NCBI RefSeq assembly: GCF_024124665.1
Contig: NZ_JAMXSB010000002.1
Coordinates: forward strand, 310,001 to 374,000
Origin: Pleionea sp. CnH1-48
Lineage (GTDB): Bacteria; Pseudomonadota; Gammaproteobacteria; Enterobacterales; Kangiellaceae
Direction: 5' to 3'
DNA length: 64,000 nt
Part shown: piece by piece, positions 38,667 through 46,584 of the stretch
Position numbering within the stretch: the stretch's first letter is position 1
How the letters are laid out: every line of letters begins with the position of its first letter
Made by a program: the position numbers and the translations under genes
The notes under the pieces: model-generated
Database searches by the model: none
What the model saw: the letters and a program-made list of their open reading frames with translations, nothing else
Told to the model about the DNA's origin: nothing

Positions 38667-39209
38667 TTAATGATGTTCTGTTTGAATCACTGTACTAGCC
38701 AAATGAGAAAACCAAGAGTCCGGCTCTAGTAAAAAGCAAATACCATGGTCGGTATCATGAAAAATACAGCTCGATACTTGCTGTAGAGCATGAGGGGCAT
38801 TGGTTGGCAAGCTCTCACCTTGCTGTTGATTAAAGCTGAGTTTATGGGGCAGGCTTTTGCATAACAATCCAACGGCTTTTTCTTCCTCGCCTAAGATGAC
38901 AAGCGTTTTCTGTTTCACATCTTTTGTCTCGTCTAGCCAGGCATACAAGTCAAACACAGGAATCAACTGTCCTTTATGATGATAGACCCCTGCTAAAGCT
39001 TTAAAGTGCCCTGGCATTATAAAAACCTGAGACGCATCCCCCACCTGACAGAGACATTCAACAGCGATCAATAACCGAGTGGCATCCGTCGAGAGACAAT
39101 GAAACCGAGTATTTATTTCGTGACTTGTTACTTGTGCTGAGCGCTTAAAGCGCCCAACGTCTAAGGCTTCTAGAGGCGATAATGGGGAGTTATCATGCAT
39201 ACCAGTCAC
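38667..39209 (-). CDS. CheW domain protein, PilI-like
   Basis: A 180-residue protein with a CheW fold: RLLIAVECLCQVGD, LAGVYHHKGQLIPVFDLYAWL (split hallmark of CheW strand turns) and KTLVILGEEEKAVGLL. It couples the PilJ-like receptor to the kinase. It lies seven bases after the PilH-like gene and 31 before the receptor gene, the position of pilI in Pil-Chp clusters. The N terminus (LSPLEAL) resembles PilI. Confidence 0.8.
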   Translation of the reverse strand: MTGMHDNSPLSPLEALDVGRFKRSAQVTSHEINTRFHCLSTDATRLLIAVECLCQVGDASQVFIMPGHFKALAGVYHHKGQLIPVFDLYAWLDETKDVKQKTLVILGEEEKAVGLLCKSLPHKLSFNQQQGESLPTNAPHALQQVSSCIFHDTDHGICFLLEPDSWFSHLASTVIQTEHH

Positions 39210-39216
39210 CTTAAAA

Positions 39217-39579
39217 CTATCTTAAAGACTTTCCTAAAGAACGAACAATGTCGTCTTCATTAAAAGGTTTGGTAATATAATCCCTAGCGCCGAGCATCTC
39301 TCCCCACTTCTTATCGGCTTTTTCTCCTTTACTGGTCACAAAAACAATGGGGATATCCTTTGTTTTTTTATCCGACTTTAAACTTCGACATACTTTAAAA
39401 CCATCGAGGTCATCCATGATTACATCCAGGAAAATAAGGCTTGGGGGTTCTTTGCTGACTCTCTCTAATGCTTCCTTACCCGAGGAGGCTAACGATACCT
39501 GGTAGCCTGCGTCTGAAACAATTTGATAAAGGTTTTCTCGCTCCATTTTGGAATCATCAACAATGAGTATTTTTGACAT
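39217..39579 (-). CDS. Single-domain response regulator, PilH-like
   Basis: A 120-residue stand-alone receiver with all key residues: ILIVDDSKMERE, phospho-acceptor in IFLDVIMDDLDGF, Thr/Ser in VFVTSKGEKAD and Lys in YITKPFNEDD. The KWGxxxGARDYITKP phrase is close to PilH, which controls twitching output or acts as a phosphate sink. It follows the PilG-like gene by 14 bases. Confidence 0.88.
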   Translation of the reverse strand: MSKILIVDDSKMERENLYQIVSDAGYQVSLASSGKEALERVSKEPPSLIFLDVIMDDLDGFKVCRSLKSDKKTKDIPIVFVTSKGEKADKKWGEMLGARDYITKPFNEDDIVRSLGKSLR

Positions 39580-39593
39580 GAGTAAGTCTCCAG

Positions 39594-40430
39594 TTAAGCT
39601 GTTTTGAGTCGAGCAATAGAATCTACCTTGAGAAGCTCCATTACTGCTTGTGATAGTTCATGTGATTTAGCGGGTTTAGTAAGATATTTGTCGCAGCCAG
39701 CAAGTTTTCCTCGAACGATATTAAACATATTCGACTTGCCAGTGAGCATACATACAGGTGCCGACTTAAGGTGAGCAATCTGCTTTATATTTCGGCATAC
39801 CTCATAGCCATCAATGCCATCTAATACGACATCAAGAAATATCAGGTCAAAGTGATTGGTTCGACAAAGATTAAGAGCTTCTTCTCCACTATCACAACAC
39901 ACGGCTTGAATTCCCATAAGGTCAAGGTGCATTCTCATTGCAGTTAAGATAGTTGGACAGTCATCAACAACTAAAGCTCGGCGTGTAGACTTAGTCGAGT
40001 GAGGAGTAATTTGATTCGATGAAGATAGTTGCGTTTCATCATCGATAGTCGTGTCGGGTATAATATTAAACCCGTGATAAAGTGCAGCCTCAATTCCTCG
40101 GATAATATTAATCGGCGTAAAAGGTTTTGCGATAGTCACACAAGTGTTATTAACGCGCTGTTGACGACAGGCATAAATAGTGAAAATAGGTCGACTTCGA
40201 GCATTCCATATTTTCCATCGTTTAACCAACTGAAGGTCATCACCATTTACAATAGCTATGCTGGCATCTTCGGCAGCGTGTCTTGCAGCAAAACTAAGCT
40301 GATATTTTTTACCCACCGTTGATAGCTTAAATACTTTATCTATGATGTTGATCTCATCTTTCGACAAGCCAACCATTAAAACCGAATAATCTGTCTTAGC
40401 ATTCATCTGACTACACGATCCTGACTGCAA
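39594..40430 (-). CDS. PilG-like response regulator with an extra N-terminal pseudo-receiver
   Basis: A 278-residue protein. Residues ~150-270 are a canonical receiver: RALVVDDCPTILTAM, phospho-Asp in IFLDVVLDGIDGYEVC, Thr in MLTGKSN, and CDKYLTKPAKS. The phrase GKLAGCDKYLTKP resembles PilG. Residues ~10-115 look like a second, degenerate receiver (SVLMVGLSKDEINIID at the first strand, IAKPFTPINIIRGIEAAL at the end) lacking the phospho-Asp. Known PilG is a single domain of ~135 residues, so the extension is unusual. It is the first gene of the operon. Confidence 0.83.
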   Translation of the reverse strand: MQSGSCSQMNAKTDYSVLMVGLSKDEINIIDKVFKLSTVGKKYQLSFAARHAAEDASIAIVNGDDLQLVKRWKIWNARSRPIFTIYACRQQRVNNTCVTIAKPFTPINIIRGIEAALYHGFNIIPDTTIDDETQLSSSNQITPHSTKSTRRALVVDDCPTILTAMRMHLDLMGIQAVCCDSGEEALNLCRTNHFDLIFLDVVLDGIDGYEVCRNIKQIAHLKSAPVCMLTGKSNMFNIVRGKLAGCDKYLTKPAKSHELSQAVMELLKVDSIARLKTA

Positions 40431-40854
40431 AAAGGTATCGGGCTTTTGAGTGTAGACTAGATTTTACCCACGCTTTCCACGCCTGTAGCTGTTAGAGAGT
40501 CACTAAGCAAAGACTAAAGCAAGCTTGAGATATCATTGATATTATAGATAGTCCAAAGTAATCATTCGCTTACAAAAGCTTTATTGAAAAAAAAGATAAG
40601 CTGCTTTTGATAAACATTGACTATTGAGAAAATATTATTTTTACAGAGCATTAAAGACTTAGTTTTAGAAGTAAAATACATTAAGAAAGAAAACGTATTT
40701 TGAGAACGAGATCAAATATCTATTGAGTTTATTGTTTTATGAATACTCCTCTTAGTAGGTAACCTATAGAAACTCCTGCCACTTTAGAGGAATAATTACA
40801 TTACTCCTTTCGGCCAATTTAGTTAGAGCTAAAAGAAAAGGCATCGATAAAATA
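40431..40854. other. AT-rich intergenic region upstream of the chemosensory operon
   Basis: About 424 bases, strongly AT-rich, with no convincing gene. The minus-strand promoter of the seven-gene chemosensory operon should lie here. I cannot choose a single -10/-35 pair among the many AT-rich hexamers. Confidence 0.4.
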
Positions 40855-41073
40855 TCAATGCCCTCCTACCCATGCCTTCACCCTCTCTTTGCATTCTACT
40901 GCGTACTCAAAACTTCCTGAGTTTTTAGCAATAGAAATGCTGTTCTCTTTTTCATCAAAATGAATCATCTGACTAAAATCTCTGACTTCATTATATAACT
41001 CTTCAACCAATTGCAACGCTTGTTCTTTTTCGCCGGACTCGATGGCCTGCATCAAAGTTTCTATCTTTTTCAT
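40855..41073 (-). CDS. Small acidic protein of unknown function (72 aa)
   Basis: A 72-residue protein predicted as two helices (KIETLMQAIESGEKEQALQL, EELYNEVRDFSQMI) and then a short beta-like part. No known motif. It lies 21 bases after the 399-residue membrane-protein gene and has AGGA just upstream, so it is probably co-expressed. Function unknown; it could regulate or bind its membrane-protein neighbour. Confidence 0.65.
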   Translation of the reverse strand: MKKIETLMQAIESGEKEQALQLVEELYNEVRDFSQMIHFDEKENSISIAKNSGSFEYAVECKERVKAWVGGH

Positions 41074-41094
41074 TCTGTATCCTCCGAAGAGTAT

Positions 41095-42294
41095 TTACGG
41101 TTTTTCTGGATCTTTAGTTGTCAGTAGATTGGTCGCACGATTCTTTAAGTTGATCATGTTCTTTAACACTTCAAACCAGAAAGGAGCGCCAAAAGTCAAT
41201 AAGAATGCGGTGAGTAACGTACCCAATATACGAGAGAATCTAGGTTGCCAGGAGTCAGGCTTGAAATAGAAGGTTTTAAAACCGGATGTAGAAATACCGA
41301 AAGGTGTAACCAGCAAGGAGATTTGTGATATCTCGTCGGTGATGTTGTCCAGTTTCTTCTGTTCAACGATACTCAAGGTTTCATCAAGTTGATTGATCAC
41401 CTCAGTGACCTCTGATGCTGAAAAATCCTCCAAAGCCTCTTTTATAGTGTTTCTTACCTGTTGTTCCGATTCAGAATCAGCAATAGACTCCAGATTTTCA
41501 CTGAGCACAGCTTTTATCTTCTCATCTTTCTGTTGTCCAATCAGATTCGTCACTATCTGTCGATAATCCTCAGCTTTGCTTTCATCGTTTCTTTGTTGAG
41601 CATTCTTTTCAAACTGTGAGACAGCGGCTTCAACTATTTTTCCACGGGTTTGCTCGTCTACAGATAGTCGAGCCAATAGATGGGGCGTGTCCAGTTGAAA
41701 CACAAAAGCAACAAAAATGGACGCAGCGATGGTGATGGCACGTACCTGTTTTACAAAAATTTCATTAGACCAGACTTCGAGCGTATCGTACCCTCGTTGA
41801 ATCATTGCTTGAACTTTTTCGTTGCCCTTTTCGACACTTTCTTCAATACCCACCGTTGATACGGATGCCAACACAGACTCTACTTTGGCACCATAAGCAT
41901 CCCTCGACATCCATAAGCTTTTCGAGCTGTCTTGCCCGAGTAATTTCTCAAGCTGCTGGGTTACTTCATCTTTAAGTGCTTTTAGATCACTAAATTGACG
42001 CGCATCTTTTTGCTCAATACCAATCAGGCGACTAATAACAGGCCATTTCTGCTTGATGGTAATGATGGCTTCTTCTACAGAAATATCAGTTTGGGTTTCG
42101 ATAGTGGCAATATAAGTGATGATTTCATCAGATAAAGATTCAGCTGATCGGGAGACCCCGACTTTTAACGCCTTCAATCTCAATCTCCAATAAGACTGAA
42201 CTCCTTGAACAATCGCTGTTACCACGATACTAAACAGCACCAACACAGCAACATAGGCCACGATCACATTAAATAAAGTAAATAACTGTTCCAT
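41095..42294 (-). CDS. Membrane protein with long coiled-coil-like soluble region, unknown function
   Basis: A 399-residue protein. TM helices are visible at ~8-30 (FNVIVAYVAVLVLFSIVVTAIV), ~193-210 (ITIAASIFVAFVFQL) and ~350-370 (ILGTLLTAFLLTFGAPFWF). Between them are charged, helical soluble stretches (SVEEAIITIKQKWPVI, QQRNDESKAEDYRQIV). No enzyme motif was found. Family not recognised. It follows the SWIM/HEAT gene pair after a 150-base gap that holds a possible terminator, so co-transcription is uncertain. Confidence 0.7.
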   Translation of the reverse strand: MEQLFTLFNVIVAYVAVLVLFSIVVTAIVQGVQSYWRLRLKALKVGVSRSAESLSDEIITYIATIETQTDISVEEAIITIKQKWPVISRLIGIEQKDARQFSDLKALKDEVTQQLEKLLGQDSSKSLWMSRDAYGAKVESVLASVSTVGIEESVEKGNEKVQAMIQRGYDTLEVWSNEIFVKQVRAITIAASIFVAFVFQLDTPHLLARLSVDEQTRGKIVEAAVSQFEKNAQQRNDESKAEDYRQIVTNLIGQQKDEKIKAVLSENLESIADSESEQQVRNTIKEALEDFSASEVTEVINQLDETLSIVEQKKLDNITDEISQISLLVTPFGISTSGFKTFYFKPDSWQPRFSRILGTLLTAFLLTFGAPFWFEVLKNMINLKNRATNLLTTKDPEKP

Positions 42295-42388
42295 TATCCA
42301 TCCTCTGATATTTTAACCAAAGATTAACAGCCCTCATCAGTAAAAGTACACAAAAGTGTCTGAGCCGACAATAACATGTATTTATCAA

Positions 42389-42410
42389 GGCCTCATCTCC
42401 TATTGAGGCC
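42389..42410 (-). terminator. Possible weak terminator hairpin after the DUF6493-like gene
   Basis: GGCCTCA/TGAGGCC (42389-42395 with 42404-42410), loop of eight. On the minus strand the downstream stretch is only moderately T-rich (TTGATAAATA). It may separate the SWIM/DUF6493-like pair from the membrane-protein gene. Confidence 0.4.
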
Positions 42411-42444
42411 TGACTCAAAACAGGTTTTCGACACTTCAAAATAT

Positions 42445-45057
42445 TCAGTGCAATGTCAGTATCTTTTGGGAGTAGTTTCTTTCTTTACCTCCTCGCTGTA
42501 AACCTTTTAATAAAGTTTCCAATTGAGGCTCCAAATCAAAATCTCCCGACGCTATTTTCAATTCATACATTAACTCTAATAGCTCGCCAATACCTTTTGG
42601 CAAACAGGTGCCTTGCTCAGATAACAACTGTTTTAACAATGTCAGAACTTGGGCGGCATGATAGGCGGAGGTTGTTGCAATTTCAGTCAAGTTCTTACGC
42701 CAACGGAGCAGCTTTATGGGTATGTCTTTTAATAATTTCGACATCGCCTCCGCTAACATAGAAACATCAAGACGATCTTCGGCCAGAGCTCGAATAACAA
42801 CTTCAATGGCCATACCTTTATGCTCAAAGTCTGCTGCCGACAATCCCTTAGCCAATAAACGCATCGCCATAGGTCCAAGTTTTACATTTGAGTCAAACAA
42901 CGGCTCATAGTAGTGAGGGGTCTGGCGTTGAATTTCCGTTCGTTCAACATCAACGATTGCTGCGGCAGCAGCATAATAAAGCTCCATATTTGCTGGCCAC
43001 ACAGTCGCGGCCCATCGAACAATACTTTTATGTAAACCACATACATGGTGGCCATAGCTTCCCGTATTAGCGCTAGCAAATAGTTGAGCGAAAGATAGGC
43101 TTGCCTCGGTGTTTTCCTGCGACAACATTGAGGGAGCCAGCCCCACCAAAATATCATTACTTTCTGCCTTGAGCTTTTGTTCTGATGCCGCAGCAAACAG
43201 AGGCCCCTCTTTGTTCAGTTGAACATCCATACCCCCAAGAAATAATAAAATGTTAGAAAACTCATCACCTCTTCGTTGCAGTTGTTTGATTTGCTTATCT
43301 GATAACTTCTCGAATGACTCAATACGATAAATAGCTAATCTTTGTTCAACCTCTAAAAAGTTCGCTTCACTTTCCATGACCGAGAGCCAACGCTCTACTA
43401 AGGTGTCCAAATGAACAGCGCCACTAGGAAGCTCTGGCAAGCTTAATGATGGAAGCTTCTGTTCGTCCAGCAGTTGTTGAGTTAAGCCACAGAGTCTTTG
43501 GTAAAATACATCGATAAAACTCGCATGTGGTTGTTGATAGAGATCTTTGCGGTCCAACTCACTACCAAAATAATTTTTGTTATCAAAATAGCTAAGCAAC
43601 ATAAGAGCGAAGAAAAATCGAACAGGATCGGCAACTTTCTGCCGAACCAGTCGGTAAGCCCGCTTTCTTAAAGCCGCTGTCATGAACTCAAATCCTTCTG
43701 GCTTATTGGTAGCTAACCGCCCTAAACCATCCAAAGTACGTTCAAGCTCAATAACATCATCAGATAGCTCAAATAAATAGCTGATCGAAGTGAGCAGCTC
43801 ATCAAAGTCTTGAATTCGTTTTATCCGATTTACTGCATTTAAATCTTGCTCAAAAATAAAGGTCGGCTCGATATCTTTGCTAGAGTCGACCTCAATCCAT
43901 TGTGACACTCGCTGCTGAATAGAAGGCATTAACAACGGCTGATAAGAACTCAGCAACATTTTGATCTCAGAAGAATGGCCCTCTTCATAACTTTCGATAA
44001 AATCTAACGCTGTGGTTTGAATATCTGAAGCCTCCAAAGAAAGTGCTTTAACCGCAACTTCCAGTAATAAACTATTATTCTCTGGACTGACTTTTGCCGC
44101 GGCTTTTAACACTCTAAGTACACCAGAAAAAACCGTCTTTGTATGAGCATTCAGTGCGCTTTTCAAAGGTTCTACGAGTTTTTCTGTTGATAGATGTCCA
44201 CTTTTTACCATGGGCAAAAAATAACGAACGGCCAAAGCAACGGAAGTACTCACTTGGCTATTCGCCAGACAAATAAGTTCAGGAAGATGTCGAATTAACT
44301 CAGTTTCTGTTGGATTAAGTTGCTGTAACAAGCGCCCATACCAACCAGCTCGAAACGGTGAATAATCTTTCCTTAATGCTTTTAATGTGCAACTCAATAA
44401 ACGTTCACGAGGCAAAGCTCCTTGAGCACTCAAAGAAACCAGTGCATTTAACCAACGAGCTGACACAGGACAATATTTGTCATGGCTTGCCAGACTGAAT
44501 TCTCCGTAGCCTTCGATCTCAAAGATTCGCCATATATCTTCCGCCAAAACATCCGGTAACGATAACAACCTCTCAACCAGATGTTCATCACCTAAATGAT
44601 CAATCATGCCCAAATAATAGCTATCACACTGCGGCTTCTGGCAGTATCCCATCTGCACCCAATCGTCGATAATAGCGTAATAACGAGGATTTTTGTCTAA
44701 CACCCACTCTGCCCACTCATTGATCCAGGACGGTTGAAATTGTTTAACAACGCAGCTCAGCATTTGCGCCTCGGGAATCATCCATAATGGTCGCGTCTTT
44801 TGCTGAGATAAGTTCGACACGATAAAAAGACACGCTTTGGCTAACTGAAAACGCACTTTTAGCGGTGCTAGCGTAGAATCTTTACGCCGCACCTCCGCCA
44901 GTTGCAATCGTTCTCTATGTAGTGACTCAACCAAAGATTTTAACTCGCTCACCAACAACAAGTGCTTTACTGATAGAGGGGTTAAAAAGTCGAAGCATGC
45001 TTGTTGATCGCCCGCTTCAATTAAAGGCAATAAATCTTGCATACGATTCGATTCCAT
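42445..45057 (-). CDS. Large helical-repeat protein, DUF6493-like, partner of SWIM protein
   Basis: An 870-residue protein without signal peptide or membrane segments. It is almost wholly alpha-helical with HEAT-like pairs (for example VEPLKSALNAHTKTVFSGVL, VLRVLKAAAKVSPENNSLLL). The N terminus (LLPLIEAGDQQACFDFL) and the position right after a SWIM zinc-finger gene fit the DUF6493 family, as I recall it. The start shares TGATG with the SWIM gene's stop, so translation is coupled. It is probably a scaffold working with the SWIM protein. Related SWIM loci often also carry MoxR-type ATPase and VWA genes; neither is seen here. Confidence 0.7.
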   Translation of the reverse strand: MESNRMQDLLPLIEAGDQQACFDFLTPLSVKHLLLVSELKSLVESLHRERLQLAEVRRKDSTLAPLKVRFQLAKACLFIVSNLSQQKTRPLWMIPEAQMLSCVVKQFQPSWINEWAEWVLDKNPRYYAIIDDWVQMGYCQKPQCDSYYLGMIDHLGDEHLVERLLSLPDVLAEDIWRIFEIEGYGEFSLASHDKYCPVSARWLNALVSLSAQGALPRERLLSCTLKALRKDYSPFRAGWYGRLLQQLNPTETELIRHLPELICLANSQVSTSVALAVRYFLPMVKSGHLSTEKLVEPLKSALNAHTKTVFSGVLRVLKAAAKVSPENNSLLLEVAVKALSLEASDIQTTALDFIESYEEGHSSEIKMLLSSYQPLLMPSIQQRVSQWIEVDSSKDIEPTFIFEQDLNAVNRIKRIQDFDELLTSISYLFELSDDVIELERTLDGLGRLATNKPEGFEFMTAALRKRAYRLVRQKVADPVRFFFALMLLSYFDNKNYFGSELDRKDLYQQPHASFIDVFYQRLCGLTQQLLDEQKLPSLSLPELPSGAVHLDTLVERWLSVMESEANFLEVEQRLAIYRIESFEKLSDKQIKQLQRRGDEFSNILLFLGGMDVQLNKEGPLFAAASEQKLKAESNDILVGLAPSMLSQENTEASLSFAQLFASANTGSYGHHVCGLHKSIVRWAATVWPANMELYYAAAAAIVDVERTEIQRQTPHYYEPLFDSNVKLGPMAMRLLAKGLSAADFEHKGMAIEVVIRALAEDRLDVSMLAEAMSKLLKDIPIKLLRWRKNLTEIATTSAYHAAQVLTLLKQLLSEQGTCLPKGIGELLELMYELKIASGDFDLEPQLETLLKGLQRGGKERNYSQKILTLH

Positions 45058-46403
45058 CAGTGATACTCCCTTAATGCCATCTGGCCCGCTAATATATGTT
45101 TACAAGGCCCTCGTTTACCTTGATGTTGAGCAAACCATTGACAAGTACAACGTTGCTCATCGGCTCTCAACTTCACCTGATAGGTTGCATCGTTGCTGGC
45201 AATATGCGTGATGACCTCCTGTTCTCCCAACACTAACTTAATGGGCTGTGACTGAAGTAACTTACGCGCTTCTAACAAACGAGGATGAACCTGCTCAACC
45301 AGGTTTCGATCGAAAGGAAGACGGCGATAAAAAAAGCGTTGTTGATAAGCATCAAAACCAACCAGGCCCCGCGAGGCAAGAATGGTTAAAGCACTTTTTA
45401 CGGCTTCCGGTGTAACAGAAAGCTGCTCGCTCAAAACATCAGTTGCCAGATACTGTTGTTGATTCAACAACTGTTGCACTTGTTCAACTAAATCGTCATT
45501 GCTGTTTGCCAAGTGACTGAGTAACTGCCCTTCTCCCGAAAGTCCACGAGCAGGCTCGGCACTCAATACGAGCGTAAAAGTTGATGAGCCAAAGTCTACG
45601 ACCCAGGTGGTCAACTGTCCTTTGGGATCAGCAAATAAAGAAACGCTTTGCGCAATAGGAATCAAACTCTTTAATAACTGCAAACGTTCTGCACCATTAA
45701 ACTCAATACCCGTCGCATAAGGGTGATGATGAACTACCACGTTATTATCTAAGCACTCTAACCATACCGAATTTTTACTGGCTCGGGATGGCAACTGCCT
45801 TAACAATTTTAATGCTCGAAAACGATTGAGCGTAAAAATAGGTTGCAAATCTGTCTGTAGCGCCTGTACCTCAGCCAGCCCTTTTATCCATCGCAGTGGT
45901 AGACTGATTTGTTTGTGTACCAGAGCTTTCTTCTTTGTCACCAATTGTGGGCTAGCAGAATTTAACATGATGGATAAAGGTGAATGATTGTAAACACCTG
46001 CAAGAGCGGCTTTTACCGTAGCACCGAATTCAACGTGGGTAGTACCCGCCGAGAGCTGACGAGCCTTAAACCCCTGACTAAAAATGTCCAGGCGCGCATA
46101 AATACTGCAACAAGAAGAGAATCCTTCAAAGCGCAAGGCGTCATGCCCCACAGTCGCAAGCGGATCGGCATGCTTTGCGCGCTTATTGTTTAATGCAGCA
46201 GGCTCATAAAATCGTGACTCGATCACATCCCCCAGTACCCGCAAGCTTCGGGCAGTGACTTCCGAGTGCTGAATATCTCCTTCGAATAAAGTGGCTGATT
46301 GAGTAAGCTCTGCCGACGAAGATAAATTGAGGCAAAGACCTCGGCGTGCTTTCTCTAAAGATGAATGCTGATGATATTGATAATGTTGTTCTATTTGAAC
46401 CAT
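45057..46403 (-). CDS. SWIM zinc-finger protein
   Basis: A 448-residue protein. The SWIM motif is at the C terminus: CTCQWF...GPCKHILAGQ (CxC, then CxH), a zinc-binding module that contacts nucleic acid or protein. The rest is a mixed fold with a winged-helix-like part (ATDVLSEQLSVTPEAVKSAL, ILASRGLVGFDAY) near residues 330-370. A longer frame starts at 46445, but AAGGA lies seven bases before ATG 46403. Overlaps the next gene as TGATG. It is similar in layout to E. coli YehQ-type proteins of SWIM/MoxR/VWA loci. Role unknown; a chaperone-like or conflict function has been proposed for such loci. Confidence 0.8.
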   Translation of the reverse strand: MVQIEQHYQYHQHSSLEKARRGLCLNLSSSAELTQSATLFEGDIQHSEVTARSLRVLGDVIESRFYEPAALNNKRAKHADPLATVGHDALRFEGFSSCCSIYARLDIFSQGFKARQLSAGTTHVEFGATVKAALAGVYNHSPLSIMLNSASPQLVTKKKALVHKQISLPLRWIKGLAEVQALQTDLQPIFTLNRFRALKLLRQLPSRASKNSVWLECLDNNVVVHHHPYATGIEFNGAERLQLLKSLIPIAQSVSLFADPKGQLTTWVVDFGSSTFTLVLSAEPARGLSGEGQLLSHLANSNDDLVEQVQQLLNQQQYLATDVLSEQLSVTPEAVKSALTILASRGLVGFDAYQQRFFYRRLPFDRNLVEQVHPRLLEARKLLQSQPIKLVLGEQEVITHIASNDATYQVKLRADEQRCTCQWFAQHQGKRGPCKHILAGQMALREYH

Positions 46404-46522
46404 AATCGTGTCCTTGATAGCAAGATGAGGCAAGTCGTTCACCAACAGTGCAAGTATCTATTGGTGGCTACAAGAACTATAATACCAATATATACGACAA
46501 ATATTGTCGCCTGAAAATCTCT

Positions 46523-46564
46523 AAAAAAGGCTCATCCAGCAACAAAACGCAGCCGAAATGAGCC
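46523..46564 (-). terminator. Intrinsic terminator after the PhoD-like gene
   Basis: GGCTCAT/ATGAGCC (46529-46535 with 46558-46564) with a long loop, followed on the minus strand by a T6 run at 46523-46528. It closes the PhoD-like gene transcript. Confidence 0.7.
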
Positions 46565-46584
46565 CTGTTTCAATAGATCACCTT

